A stretch of DNA of 64,000 nt from assembly GCA_963819885.1 (NCBI GenBank), contig CAWFXV010000020.1, forward strand, positions 1-64,000, in the 5' to 3' direction. The notes under the pieces were generated by a model. The model saw nothing but the letters and a program-made list of their open reading frames with translations. It was not told the DNA's origin and made no database searches. Position numbers and translations under genes: made by a program. Below, piece by piece: positions 25,621 through 38,030 of this stretch. The DNA is from JACVRX01 sp963819885. GTDB taxonomy: Bacteria > Actinomycetota > Actinomycetes > Jiangellales > Jiangellaceae. Every line of letters begins with the position of its first letter. Within the stretch, counting starts at the first letter, position 1.

Positions 25621-28002
25621 ATGTCGTTGTTCCGCCTCGACATCGTCATCGCCGCTGTCCGGCGCTCGCTGCTGATCATCGGAGTCAGCGGGCTGGCCGG
25701 CGTCCTCGTGGCGGGACTTGCACTTCCGGTGGCGGCCGGTCTCGGCCTTGCGGCGCGGGAGAGCTCGCAAGCGTTCAACGACATGCCGGCCGAACTCGAC
25801 GTCCAACCACTCGCCGAGCGCTCACGGATTGTCGACGCATCGGGCCGGACACTGGCGTACTTCTACGAACAGAACCGCCAATCGATCAGCCTCGACAAGA
25901 TCGCGCCGGTGATGCGGGATGCCGTCATCGCGATCGAAGATCACCGCTTCTACGAGCACGGACCGATCGACCTGCGTGGGACGGCACGCGCGTTCATCAA
26001 CAACCTCGATGCGGGCCAGGTGACCGGCGGCGGGTCCACACTCACACAGCAGTACGTCAAGCTCGTGCTGTTCAACCAGGCCCAGACGCCGGAAGAGAGG
26101 CTTGACGCCGTCCGTAGCACCGGCGCGCAGGGTTACGTCCGGAAGTTGCGCGAACTTCGCCTGGCCGCCGCGGTCGAGGACCAACTCAGCAAGGACGAGA
26201 TCCTGGAGCGCTACCTCAACATCGCGTTCTTCGGTGGCGGTGGAGGCAGTGGTGGCGGCGCTTATGGCGTCGAAGCCGCCGCTCGGTTGTTCTTCAACAC
26301 CACTCCGGACCAGCTCACCCTCGGCCAGGCGGCGCTGCTGGCCGGGTTGGTCCAGGCACCGTCTGAGTACAACCCCATCGACAACCCAGAAAAGGCCATC
26401 GGCCGGCGGAACCAGGTGGTGACCCGGATGGCCGAGGAGGGCATGGTCACGCCCGAGGAAGCGCGTCAGGTCCGCCAATCCGAGCTAGGCCTCAACCTCG
26501 GCCCGACGCCGGCGGGCTGCGTTCCGGCGTGGGCACCGTTCTTCTGCGACTACGTCGTGCACGAGATCCAGCTGATGCCCGAGCTCGGCGAGACGCCCGA
26601 AGAGCGGCTGAGCAATCTGGCTCGCGGCGGACTGACGATCGCGACGACGCTCGTGCCGTCAGCGCAGGAGGCCGCCCAGACTGCGGTGTCCAACCGGGTC
26701 GCCCCCACGGACTCGGCCGTGGGCACCATCGCCATGGTGGAGCCCGGAACCGGGTACATCCGGGCGATCGCGAACTCCCGTCAGTACGGTCCCGAAGGCC
26801 CTGGGAAGAGCCAAGTCAACTACGCCGTCGACAAGGACATGGGCGAGTCCAACGGCATCCAGCCCGGGTCGAGTTTCAAACCGTTCGTGCTCGCAGCCGC
26901 CATCAAGCAGGGCATTTCCCTGAACACCACGATGGAGGCCCCGCAAGAGCTGAACGCAGGCAGGCTGCGGTTCGAGAATTGCGATGGCCGCAACACCAGC
27001 GAGCCGGACTACCGGCCGAAGAACTCGACCGGCTCCGGCACATTCACGCTTCGGCAGGCCACCGAGAAGTCGGTCAACACCTATTTCGTCCAGCTGCTGT
27101 CCCGGACTGGCATCTGCGAACCCTGGACCATCGCCACGAACGCCGGCATGACCAGAGCGACCGGCGACCCACTGCTGCAGGTCCCGTCGTTCACCCTGGG
27201 TTCCAACGAGGTCTCGCCACTGTCCATGGCCGAGGCGTACGCGATGTTCGCGGCCCGTGGGGTGCACTGCAACTCGATGGCTGTCGTGCAGATCGTCGAC
27301 AATGCCGGCAACGTGCTCGTCGACCGCAAGCCGACATGTAATCGGGTCCTCGAGGAGCCGGTGGCCGATGGCGTCAACGATGTCTTGCGTGGTGTCATCG
27401 ACAACCCCGGCGCGACCGGCACGCGGATGCGCCTGGCCGGCGGACGGCCGGCGGCCGGGAAGACCGGTACGACCAACAACTCGGTCGCGGTCTGGTTCGC
27501 CGGATACACACCGCAGCTCGCCGCGGCGGCTGCGGTAGCCGACCTCGACCCGCCCCAGGAGTCACTCGACGGCAGGTACTACAACGGCGATCGGATTCGC
27601 CAGGCATGCGGTGGCTGTATTCCGGGCCCGATCTGGAAGGCCGCGATGGACGCTGCCCTCAAGGGGGCGCGAGTCGCGAAGTTCAGTGCGCCGGACCCGA
27701 GCATCGTGCGCGGAATCGACGAAGAGGTTCCCGACGTCCGTGGGATGGACGTGGAGGCAGCGTCCGACCGGTTGGAAGGCGCTGGATTCGGTGCCTATGT
27801 CGCCGGTGAAGTCGCGTCCGCGATCGCCAAGGGCTTGGTCGTCGAGACCGATCCCCAGCCGGGCGCGAACTTCGCCGTGGGTAGCGACGTGGGGCTGATC
27901 GTCAGCTCCGGCCAGCCAGAGCAGAGTCCGTCGCCGCCGGAGCCGGACAAGCCGGGCCGGGGCAACCGCCCCGTCATCATCATTCCGCCGCCGCCGACCT
28001 AG
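25621..28002 (+). CDS. ponA2: Bifunctional penicillin-binding protein, PonA2-like
   Basis: 793 residues: one N-terminal membrane span, a GT51 transglycosylase domain (catalytic Glu106 in AIEDHRFYEHG), a transpeptidase domain with Ser417-x-x-Lys420 (SSFK), Ser484-Val-Asn and Lys614-Thr-Gly, a C-terminal PASTA domain (VPDVRGMDVEAASDRLEGAG) and a Pro-rich end. It polymerises and cross-links peptidoglycan. GGGGGSGGGAYG in the GT51 domain is a Gly-rich insertion at a usually tighter turn. The gene order matches Rv3682. Confidence 0.95.
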   Translation: MSLFRLDIVIAAVRRSLLIIGVSGLAGVLVAGLALPVAAGLGLAARESSQAFNDMPAELDVQPLAERSRIVDASGRTLAYFYEQNRQSISLDKIAPVMRDAVIAIEDHRFYEHGPIDLRGTARAFINNLDAGQVTGGGSTLTQQYVKLVLFNQAQTPEERLDAVRSTGAQGYVRKLRELRLAAAVEDQLSKDEILERYLNIAFFGGGGGSGGGAYGVEAAARLFFNTTPDQLTLGQAALLAGLVQAPSEYNPIDNPEKAIGRRNQVVTRMAEEGMVTPEEARQVRQSELGLNLGPTPAGCVPAWAPFFCDYVVHEIQLMPELGETPEERLSNLARGGLTIATTLVPSAQEAAQTAVSNRVAPTDSAVGTIAMVEPGTGYIRAIANSRQYGPEGPGKSQVNYAVDKDMGESNGIQPGSSFKPFVLAAAIKQGISLNTTMEAPQELNAGRLRFENCDGRNTSEPDYRPKNSTGSGTFTLRQATEKSVNTYFVQLLSRTGICEPWTIATNAGMTRATGDPLLQVPSFTLGSNEVSPLSMAEAYAMFAARGVHCNSMAVVQIVDNAGNVLVDRKPTCNRVLEEPVADGVNDVLRGVIDNPGATGTRMRLAGGRPAAGKTGTTNNSVAVWFAGYTPQLAAAAAVADLDPPQESLDGRYYNGDRIRQACGGCIPGPIWKAAMDAALKGARVAKFSAPDPSIVRGIDEEVPDVRGMDVEAASDRLEGAGFGAYVAGEVASAIAKGLVVETDPQPGANFAVGSDVGLIVSSGQPEQSPSPPEPDKPGRGNRPVIIIPPPPT

Positions 28003-28177
28003 CCGTCGATCGGTCGACCACGGCGTCGACTGATGGGCCCGAAGAGCCGGGCCTGCGCTGGAGTTCGAGTCGTCCGAGCGTCGACATCCGTAACCTAAAT
28101 GACTACCTGGCACCCCCTGACAACTCGTCCACGATGCGATACACAAGCATCAACAGTGGGCGAACCAGGAGGAACCG

Positions 28178-31100
28178 ATGCAGCGACCCCGTGGCCGTCG
28201 TCCCCAGATCGCGGTCGCTGCCGCGGTTGCTCTCGTCGCCTCGATGGCGGCCAGTCTGCCCCATCGGCCGCATCGGCCGCCCCGGTCGAGCCGCTCGCAG
28301 CCAAGGCCGAGAACGTCTTGTTGTTCGCAGCCGACGGGCTCCGGCAGGACATCGTCGAGCGCTACGCGGCCGACCGCGGGGTTCCCGGGTTCGCTGACCT
28401 TCTCCGCCGAGGCGCTGCTGCCAACGGCGGCGGCATGCTGACCCAGGCCCCGCCCAACACCGGCGCCGGGTGGTACACGATGGCGACCGGCGCCTGGCCC
28501 GGCGTGCACGGCTCGACCAACAACACGTTCCACCGGAACAACCAGGCGTTTGCCCTTCGCACCGCCGCATTCGACCCGGGAGTGCTCTCGGCCGAGACGA
28601 TCGCGCAGGCCGCCGAGCGCGGTGGCAAGCGGGTCATCCAGATGGAGTGGGCCGGCGGCCGCAACGGCGTCATCGACGGCCCGACCGTCGATTTCCGCAC
28701 GTTCCTCTCCGGTCGCGGCGTGACGACGAACTTCGTCTCGCCGACGGACCGGCCGTCGCTGATCTCCGCCTTCGGCCTGCAGTACGACCCAGCAGATCCT
28801 GCACTGACGGTGCCGCCACCGTTCACCGATCACCCAGTCCCCACCGCGACCGGCTGGTCGAACGTGCCGGCCTCCTACAGCCCGGCGCTGGAGACCCGCA
28901 TGCGCGGTGCGCGACTTCGGCGTCGACAAGTACGGCCTCGATGCCTACATCTACGACAGCACGGATGACGGAGCTGTGAACTATGACCGGGTGCTGTTCT
29001 CGCGCGGCAAGAACGGCGCCAACCAGGTCGCCGACCTGGCCAAGGGCGAGCTGGCCGACGTCAAGGTGACAATCGTCGGCGGGGCGCTCGAGGGTCTAAC
29101 CGCAGGCATGCTGGTCAAGGTCGAGGAACTGAACGCGGACGCCTCGCAGGTCCGGCTGTTCCACACCTCGGTTACCCGCGCGAACGCCAGCTGGCCGAAC
29201 TGGCCGGGTGAGCCCGGCTTCACCGACTTCGCCGAGTTCGTTGCGCAAGAGTTTCCGACGTCGACCGCCGGCGATTTCGCGGTACTCGAGGCGGGCATCG
29301 TCAGCGAGGAGACCTACGTCGAGCAGGGCCTGTACTGGGAGAAATCGCATCACCCGCTGCTTAAGTACATGATCGAGAATTACCAGCCCGACCTCGCACT
29401 GGTCGGCTACCCCGTCACCGACGAGTTCCAGCATCAGTTCCTCGGCCTGGTCTCGCCCACCGTTCCCAACGGCTCGCCCAACCCGGCGTTCGACGACGTC
29501 CTACTCGACGGCACGCCAGACGGTCGGGTTGACATTCGCGAGGGATTCATCCGGCGGGCGTACGAAGGCGCCGACGCCACCATGCGGATGGCCCGGGAAC
29601 TGCTCGGCAAGCCCCAGAGACGTGGCGACGTTCGTCGGCTCGGACCACGGGTTCGCTCCGCAGTTCCTGGCGATCGACGCCAGCAAGGTGCTGGTCGACC
29701 TCGGCCTGCTATCGACGCCGCAGACCTCGAACTGCCGGCCGGCCACGGGCGAGACCATCGGCAAGGCCAAGGCGTGCTGGGCCGGCGGCACCGTCCAGAT
29801 CTATCTCAACCTCGCCGGGACGGAACCCAGCCGGCGGCGGGCTACAGCAAGTGGCCGCCGCGGACGAGACCGCGCACGCTGGCAGCCATCAAGGCCGCAT
29901 TCGCAGGTCTCACCGACCCGAACGACTGGACCGGCGACGGCCAGCCGGAAGGCTGGAAGGTCATCGACCGGATCTTCACCCAGGCCGAGGCCCGCTACAT
30001 CCCCAACGGTCCCGGCACCACGACCGACATGGCACATCCGACCAGAACAGGCGACCTGGTCGTCTTCGCCTACCCGCCATACCAGTACGACGCAGCGACA
30101 CCAGGCACGCTGATCGCGAAGTCGGAGTTCTTCGGCCAGCACGGCTACGTGCCCGATGTGCAGGACCTCGACGACAACGTCAACATGCGCGCCACGTTCC
30201 TGGCCGGCGGAAACAAGATCGTCAAGGGCCGGTTCGACGTCCGCTCGATCGATATCGCACCGACCGTCGCCTACCTCATGCGGATCCCCGAGCCGCAGCA
30301 CTCGCAAGGAAGGGTGTTGCTCGAGGTGCTGCGAGGAACCGGCGGTGTCAAGCCGCTGACGATCATCGGGCTCAACGACTTCCACGGACAGCTCGACCCG
30401 ACCACGATGGTGATGGACGGGCTCAACGCCACCGTGGGAGGCGCGTCGCACCTGGCGACGCTGTTCGACGAGGATGCTGCGTCCCTGCCGGGTCCGGCGC
30501 TGCTGCTGGCCGGAGGCGACAACGTCGGGGCTTCGCCGCCGAACTCGGGCTTGCTGGAGGACATGCCGGCCATCGACGTCGAGAACGCCTGGGGACTCGA
30601 CGCGACCTCGTACGGCAACCACGAGTTCGACTACGGCGTCGAACGCCTGCTCCGGCACCAGGCACGGGCCGACTTCCCGTTCCTCGCCACCAACATCGTG
30701 GACGAGGACACCGGCGATACGCCGGACTGGGTGACGCCGTCAGTCGTCTTCACGGTCAACGGCGTCAAGGTGGGCGTCATCGGTGCGGCTTTGGAGAACA
30801 CGCCCGAGCTGGTCTCGGCCGGGGCCACCGCGGGGCTGAAGTTCCTGCCGGCGGCCGACCGGATCGCTGCCGAGTCGCAGCGGCTGGCCCGGCGCGAGGG
30901 CGTCCGGGTGCAGATCGTCGTGATCCACGAGGGAACGGCGATCGGCTCCAACGCGGTCGACGGCATTGCCGCCGTGCCGTGGGAGGGTCCGATAGTCGAC
31001 ATCACCAAAGCCCTGGCTGGCACGACCGTCGACGCCGTCGTGGCCGGCCATACCCACCGGGTGTCGAACCTCATGGTCGGCGACATCCTGGTCACCGAGG

Positions 31101-31906
31101 GCATCAACGCGGGCGCCAGCTACTCGGTCCTGCAGCTGATGGTCTCCGGTGGTGACGTCGACTGGGCCGGTGGCGCTACTCGAATCGCGAAGAACCTGGG
31201 CGTGGCGCAGCGACCCGACGTCAAGGCGATCGTCGACGCCGCCAACGCCGAGACCGCGGAACTGCGGAACCAGGTCGTCGGAACTCAGGTCGACGACATC
31301 CGCAGAGACCCGACCCGGCTCAGCGAGTCCGAGATGGGCAACATGGTGGCTGACGCGATGCGCCTGAAGTACCCGGCGCCGGTCGAGGCGGCCATCACGA
31401 ATTCGGGTGGTCTGCGGGCCGACCTCGTCTTCACACCACCGAGCGCCGGCGAAGCTCCGGGAGAGATCACGTGGGGAGAGCTGTTCGCCGTGTTGCCCTT
31501 CGGCAACCGAACGACGCTACTCACGTTGACCGGGGCACAACTGGAGGAAGCGTTGCTGAACGGGTTCAGTCCGGTCTGCAACCCGGCCATCGCCACGGGT
31601 CGCTTCCCGCAGGTCTCGGGGCTGAAGCTGACCTTCAGATGCTCGGGCTTGACTCCGGTGGTGACCGGCATGTGGAAGGCACCGAATGGCCCGACCGGCA
31701 CGCTCACTCCAATCGGCCCGTCAGACACAGTCCGCATCGTGACCAACGACTTCATGTTCACCGGAGGTGACGGCTACACAGTCTTCAGCCAGGGAACCGA
31801 CGTGCAGCAACCGGGCGACGGCCTGCTGGAGATCACGGTCGACTACGTGACCGCCAACAGCCCGGTCAACCCCCTGGTCGAGGGACGTATCGTCCGACAG
31901 CCCTGA
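28178..31906 (+). CDS. Secreted phosphodiesterase / 5'-nucleotidase fusion, with several frame breaks
   Basis: ATG 28178 begins a signal peptide (basic RPRGRRPQ, hydrophobic core, Ala-rich cleavage zone). The first half is an alkaline-phosphatase-superfamily phosphodiesterase: ENVLLFAADGLRQDIVERYA near the start and FVGSDHG and RSIDIAPTVAYLM further on. The second half is a 5'-nucleotidase: metallophosphatase motifs GLNDFHGQLDP, YGNHEFDYG and VAGHTHRVS, then the 5_nucleotid_C domain (ITNSGGLRADLVF, GELFAVLPFGN, TNDFMFTGGDGY). Frame changes occur near 28250, 28906, 29614, 29818 and 29870; from 28907 on a single open frame runs to the stop but is locally out of frame at 29614-29870. The restored length is about 1,240 residues. 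It probably degrades extracellular nucleotides or phosphodiesters. Confidence 0.82.
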
Positions 31907-31941
31907 CCGGGCCCGGAGCACCGTTCGCGGACCGGCCGCGG

Positions 31942-33921
<1,980 letters not shown>

Positions 33922-34140
33922 GACCGGCTACCGATGCCGGTCGGCGGAAATGGCGACGATCACAGCATCATCCTGCCGCCATCCTGCCGCCAATCCCGCG
34001 CCGAGCGACGGCCGGTCCGATGCTCGCGCTGAGATCTCTGAGGGTGCTCGAGAGGTGGGCGCTTCGCGGTCGGGTAGTCCCTGATCGGGGTACTGTGCCA
34101 CCCGCTGCCCACGTGTTGGTCGGCTCTGGTGTAACTCCGG

Positions 34141-34343
34141 TCACGCAGCGTCTTCGGTTCGGGGCGAAGCCTCATGACGCAAGATCTCCGACCGATCACG
34201 TCCCGTCAGCCACACGGCAGGTCGGCCACAGTGGCAGCGCAGCAGCACAGCGATGCCTTGTGGGCCGTTGTCTATCGACAAGATCTGGGACATCCCGACG
34301 AGCGACCGCTGACGCATGACCGGGCAGGTGATCGCAAACATGG
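34141..34343 (-). CDS. Small conserved Cys-containing protein divergent from marR
   Basis: 66-67 residues from ATG 34343, with a strong RBS (AGGAAGGAAGG, 6 bases before). The N-terminal FAITCPVMRQRSLVGMSQIL and central LLRCHCGRPAVWLTG resemble short actinobacterial proteins with a CHCG-type knuckle. Three cysteines (TC, RCHC) could bind a metal, but no function is established. It is divergent from the MarR gene across a repeated operator, so it is probably the regulator's target. Confidence 0.7.
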
Positions 34344-34360
34344 CGTACCTTCCTTCCTTT

Positions 34361-34408
34361 AGTATCCTGTCAACATGACAGTACCCTGTCAGACAGTATG
34401 CTGTCAAC
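34361..34408. promoter_or_regulatory. Probable MarR operator with three direct repeats
   Basis: AGTATCCTGTCA (34361-34372), AGTACCCTGTCA (34380-34391) and AGTATGCTGTCA (34395-34406) are direct repeats. The first is part of the perfect dyad CTGTCAACATGACAG (34367-34381), the second of CTGTCAGACAG (34386-34396). The block fills the space between the divergent small gene and marR and reaches the marR start, so binding would repress both. Confidence 0.8.
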
Positions 34409-34409
34409 T

Positions 34410-34865
34410 ATGGTGTCCGACCGCAGAGCGGCCTTGACCGCTTACCGACTATTGATCGCTGACGTCTACGAGCTCGCCGGCGCGTCGCGCCGAACGAGCG
34501 AGACCCTGGCACACGAGGCCGGCCAGACTGCCGCACGGTGGCATGTCTTGAGCGTGCTCTCTGACGGAGCGCGCACCGTCGCCAGTGCCGCCCGACGGCT
34601 GGGTTTGGCCCGACAGAGCGTTCAGCGTGTTGTCGATGACCTGGCTACGGCGGGGCAAGTCGAGTTGATCCGCAACCCGGATCACGCTCGTGCCCCGCTG
34701 GTGCAGGTAACGGCGGCCGGCCAAATCACACTGAAAACCCTGGTGCGTCGGTCGGACAAGGATCGTGCCGAGCTGCTCGGCCGTGCTGGCGTCGACACCG
34801 ACGATCTCGATGCGGCCCGGCGCGTTCTCCGAGCTCTGACTGCCGTTCTGAACAGCACAGAATAG
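34410..34865 (+). CDS. MarR-family transcription regulator
   Basis: 151 residues from ATG 34410. An in-frame ATG at 34398 lies inside the operator repeats, and neither start has a clear Shine-Dalgarno, so the message may be leaderless. The winged helix includes AARWHVLSVLSDGARTVAS, RLGLARQSVQRVVDDLATAG and the wing LIRNPDHARAPLVQVTAAG. The ligand is unknown. It is expected to autoregulate through the repeats at 34361-34408. Confidence 0.9.
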   Translation: MVSDRRAALTAYRLLIADVYELAGASRRTSETLAHEAGQTAARWHVLSVLSDGARTVASAARRLGLARQSVQRVVDDLATAGQVELIRNPDHARAPLVQVTAAGQITLKTLVRRSDKDRAELLGRAGVDTDDLDAARRVLRALTAVLNSTE

Positions 34866-34906
34866 GCAGATAACCACTCCATGACTGCCCGCCGCAGCCG
34901 CGGTCG

Positions 34907-35935
34907 TCACCGAAGGAATTCGGCTCGGACGCCGAGCAGCCGAACCGGCCGTCGGTCCTCGAATCGATCCAGCACCTCGATTGCGGCGGCTTCGAGCTCA
35001 GCAGCATCGCTGGTGGGGTGGTCGAGGGTCATGCTGCGCGTATGGGTGAAGAACGGTGCGAACCGCACCTTCACTCCGACCCTGATCACTGGGCGCTGTT
35101 CCGCGACCACGTCGGCCGTGACCCGTCGTGCCAGCTGCGACACCTCGGCGCGCACCTGATCCCAGTTGGCAAGGTCGGCCTGGAACGTGGTCTCCCGGCT
35201 TCTCGAGCGCGGCACGTATGGCGTGCCGACAACCGGTGAGTTGTCCCCACCGCGAGCCAGCCGGACGTACCACGGCCCCATGGTCGGTCCGAGCCGCTCC
35301 GCAAGCTGGTGTTCGTCGGCAGCGGCCAGCTGCCCGACGGTTACCAGGCCCAACCCGGCCAACTTGCGGGCGGTTCGACGGCCGATACCCCACAGCGCGT
35401 CGGTCGGACGGTCGGCCATGACCTCGTACCAATTCTCAGCCGTCAGCCGGTACACGCCGGCCGGTTTCGCGAAACCGGTCGCCAGCTTCGCCCGGAGCTT
35501 GTTGTCCCCGATGCCGATCGACGAGTACAACCGCGTCGCGGTCAGCACCGCTGCCTGCACGTCGCGAGCCAGCGCAGCTGGGTCGTCGGTCATAGCGCCC
35601 AGGAATGCCTCGTCCCAACCCATCACCTCGACGATGACGTTGAACTCGCGCAGCGTGGCCATGACCTTCGCCGAGGCCTCCTCATAGGCTGCGAAGTCGC
35701 TTGGCAGGAAGATGGCGTTCGGACAGCGTTTGGCGGCAGTGCGCAATGGCATGCCCGAATGGATGCCGTACTCGCGCGCCTCGTAGGAAGCCGTCGCCAC
35801 CACGGCACGTTGCGTCGGGTCGCCCGCTCCGCCGACGACCACTGGCAGACCGGCCAGCTCCGGGCGCCGCAGCACTTCGACGGCCGCGATGAACTGGTCG
35901 AGGTCGATGTGCAGGACCCAACGCGCTGGCAGCAC
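34907..35935 (-). CDS. dinB: Y-family DNA polymerase IV, DinB2-like
   Basis: 342 residues from GTG 35935. Catalytic carboxylates are Asp11 (HIDLDQF) and Asp108-Glu109 (WDEAFLG); the palm has SVGI-like SSIGIGDNKLRAKLATGFAKP, followed by the helix-hairpin-helix LWGIGRRTARKLAGLGL and the little finger SRSRETTFQADL. WDE instead of the usual SxDE matches mycobacterial DinB2. The steric-gate position after DQF is Ile16 rather than Tyr or Phe. The protein ends at LLGVRAEFLR without a C-terminal clamp-binding tail. Confidence 0.92.
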   Translation of the reverse strand: MLPARWVLHIDLDQFIAAVEVLRRPELAGLPVVVGGAGDPTQRAVVATASYEAREYGIHSGMPLRTAAKRCPNAIFLPSDFAAYEEASAKVMATLREFNVIVEVMGWDEAFLGAMTDDPAALARDVQAAVLTATRLYSSIGIGDNKLRAKLATGFAKPAGVYRLTAENWYEVMADRPTDALWGIGRRTARKLAGLGLVTVGQLAAADEHQLAERLGPTMGPWYVRLARGGDNSPVVGTPYVPRSRSRETTFQADLANWDQVRAEVSQLARRVTADVVAEQRPVIRVGVKVRFAPFFTHTRSMTLDHPTSDAAELEAAAIEVLDRFEDRRPVRLLGVRAEFLR

Positions 35936-36030
35936 TCCAGCAGTGTGCCCGCTGCCACCGACGCGGTCGCACCCGCGATGCCTGGGCGAGACACGTGGGT
36001 GATGTCGGTGCTGAGGGCTAACGTGCCGGT

Positions 36031-36552
36031 ATGGCTGATCCGACCACGCCAGTCCCGGTGACAGACCGCCCATTGCTCCCGCCGGGCTACGGCGTGCCGA
36101 CCACCACCCGCGGGCTTCTCGCCTGGTCCGACGTCGAGGCGCGGTTGGTTGCCGCGCTGCACTATTGGCTGGGCACTGTCCGGCCCGATGGCACACCGCA
36201 CGTCGTGCCGCGGTGGGGCGTGTGGCTGGACGGTCGGTTCTGGTATGACGGCGCGCCCACAACGCGGCACGCCCGAAACCTCGCCGTCAACCCCGCGTGC
36301 TCCCTGAACCTGGAAAACGGCGCCGAGGCGGTCATCGTCGAGGGCACTTCGATACCGACGCGAGCCGACGCCGACGGCCTCGGCGCCCGGTTGGCCGAAG
36401 GGTTCGAGAAATACCACACGTTGGGGTACTCCCCTGGTGCGGATTCCTGGTCCGGTGAAGGCGGTGGCGGGCTGCGGGTGCTGACGCCGCGCCGCGCACT
36501 GGCGTGGTTCTCGTTTCCGACGGATTGCACCCGATTCCGCTTCGGAGCCTGA
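36031..36552 (+). CDS. Pyridoxamine 5'-phosphate oxidase family (FMN/F420-binding split barrel) protein
   Basis: 173 residues. The split-barrel pattern is visible: LVAALHYWLGTVRPDGTPHVVPRWGVWLDG, then RHARNLAVNPACSLNLENG and VIVEGTSIPT. Such proteins bind FMN, F420 or haem and reduce or oxidise small molecules. The Arg/His-rich RHARNLAVNP segment is typical of the general stress FMN/F420 group. It is divergent from dinB. Confidence 0.8.
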   Translation: MADPTTPVPVTDRPLLPPGYGVPTTTRGLLAWSDVEARLVAALHYWLGTVRPDGTPHVVPRWGVWLDGRFWYDGAPTTRHARNLAVNPACSLNLENGAEAVIVEGTSIPTRADADGLGARLAEGFEKYHTLGYSPGADSWSGEGGGGLRVLTPRRALAWFSFPTDCTRFRFGA

Positions 36553-36675
36553 GCGTACCTATCGGTCGGCCGAGTCGGGGTCCGCTAGGCCACTGACAGG
36601 CCGACGGCGCAGTGCGACGGTCCCCATCGGGATCGCCGCCATATCGCCAGACCATCGCTGACCAGGCGTTTTGTG

Positions 36676-36764
<89 letters not shown>

Positions 36765-36924
36765 ACGTACCCCGGAAGCATAGCTGAGCAGTCGATTCCC
36801 CCCGAAATGGGCGCCGAGTACGCCGCGGTTCGATCCTCTCAGCGGTGGTTCGTTGTGCTGTCCGTGCACATTCGCCCGCGCGAGACCAGCCGACCAGTCT
36901 CGATCCGCCTGGGGATGAGCGGCG

Positions 36925-37842
36925 TCATGCAGCTGTCAGCGTCAACAGCGTTGCCTCCGGCGGGCAGGCGAACCGCACCGGCGCGTACGGCGAGGTGCCG
37001 AGACCGGCAGAAACATGCAGCCACGAGGCGTCCCGGCTCCCATCGGCGCGATGACGAGACAATCCCTTGGCCTGGCGCGGCTCGAGATCACAGTTGGTCA
37101 CCAGCGCGCCCCAGCCCGGAACACACAGTTGCCCTCCATGGGTGTGCCCGGCGAGCAGCAGCCGATATCCGTCGGCCGTCATCGCGTCGAGAATCCGCCG
37201 ATACGGCGCATGGGTGACGCCAATGGTGAGGTCAGCGGGCTCGGCCGGCCCGGCTACCTCGGCGTAACGGTCCATGTCCGTGTGCGGGTCGTCGACCCCG
37301 GCGAAGCCAAGTTCCCGCCCGTCGATCGTGAGGGATCCTCGGGCGTTGGTCAGGTCGAGCCAGCCGGCATCCCGCAATGCGTCTCGGAACTCTTTCCACG
37401 GTAGGTCCGGTCCGCTCGTCCGCCTCGGCCGGTTCGACCGCAGCAGATAGCGAGCCGGGTTCTTCAGGACCGGCGCGTAGTAGTCATTGGAGCCAAGGAC
37501 GAATACACCCGGTCGACGCAGCAGTGGGCCGAACGCGTCGAGCACATCAGGCATTGCCTGCTTGTGGGCCAGATTGTCGCCGGTGTTGACGACCAAGTCG
37601 GGCTCGAGGGCGTCGAGGGCACGCACCCAGTCGCGCTTCCGGTTCTGTCCAGGTGTCATATGCACGTCGGAAACGTGAAGAACGCGCAACGGACGCTGGC
37701 CGGCGGGCAAGACTGGGACATCGATGCGGCGGAGTCGGTATGCCTGCACCTCGTAGCCGGCCGCGTAGGCGAGGCAGCCGATAGCCGTCGCTGCCATGCC
37801 GACGCCAATCCGCGCAGCCGTCGAGCTCCACATCCCCGGCAC
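36925..37842 (-). CDS. Membrane-anchored metallophosphoesterase
   Basis: 305 residues: one N-terminal hydrophobic span (MAATAIGCLAYAAGYEV), then calcineurin-like metal motifs VSDVHMTP, NTGDNLAH, LGSNDYYAP (where GNHD is more usual) and AGHTHGGQL. The fold is that of UDP-2,3-diacylglucosamine-hydrolase-like/YkuE phosphoesterases. The substrate is unknown. It corresponds to M. tuberculosis Rv3683, which lies next to ponA2 there; here 9 kb has come between. The start is GTG 37842 or ATG 37833. Confidence 0.88.
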   Translation of the reverse strand: MPGMWSSTAARIGVGMAATAIGCLAYAAGYEVQAYRLRRIDVPVLPAGQRPLRVLHVSDVHMTPGQNRKRDWVRALDALEPDLVVNTGDNLAHKQAMPDVLDAFGPLLRRPGVFVLGSNDYYAPVLKNPARYLLRSNRPRRTSGPDLPWKEFRDALRDAGWLDLTNARGSLTIDGRELGFAGVDDPHTDMDRYAEVAGPAEPADLTIGVTHAPYRRILDAMTADGYRLLLAGHTHGGQLCVPGWGALVTNCDLEPRQAKGLSRHRADGSRDASWLHVSAGLGTSPYAPVRFACPPEATLLTLTAA

Positions 37843-38030
37843 TCGGCAAGGCTGTCACATCCGGACGGACAGTTCCGAACCCGATCGATCATTGGACCGT
37901 GACATTCGGGGGGAGATGGATGCACATGGGATACGGCTCTGCCCGGTGCGCGCCGGACGACAACGTTCCCGAGGGACCGGCGCCGCCCCGTTGCACCCCG
38001 TCGGAAACTGACGGCTGCCAAACTGTGGGC

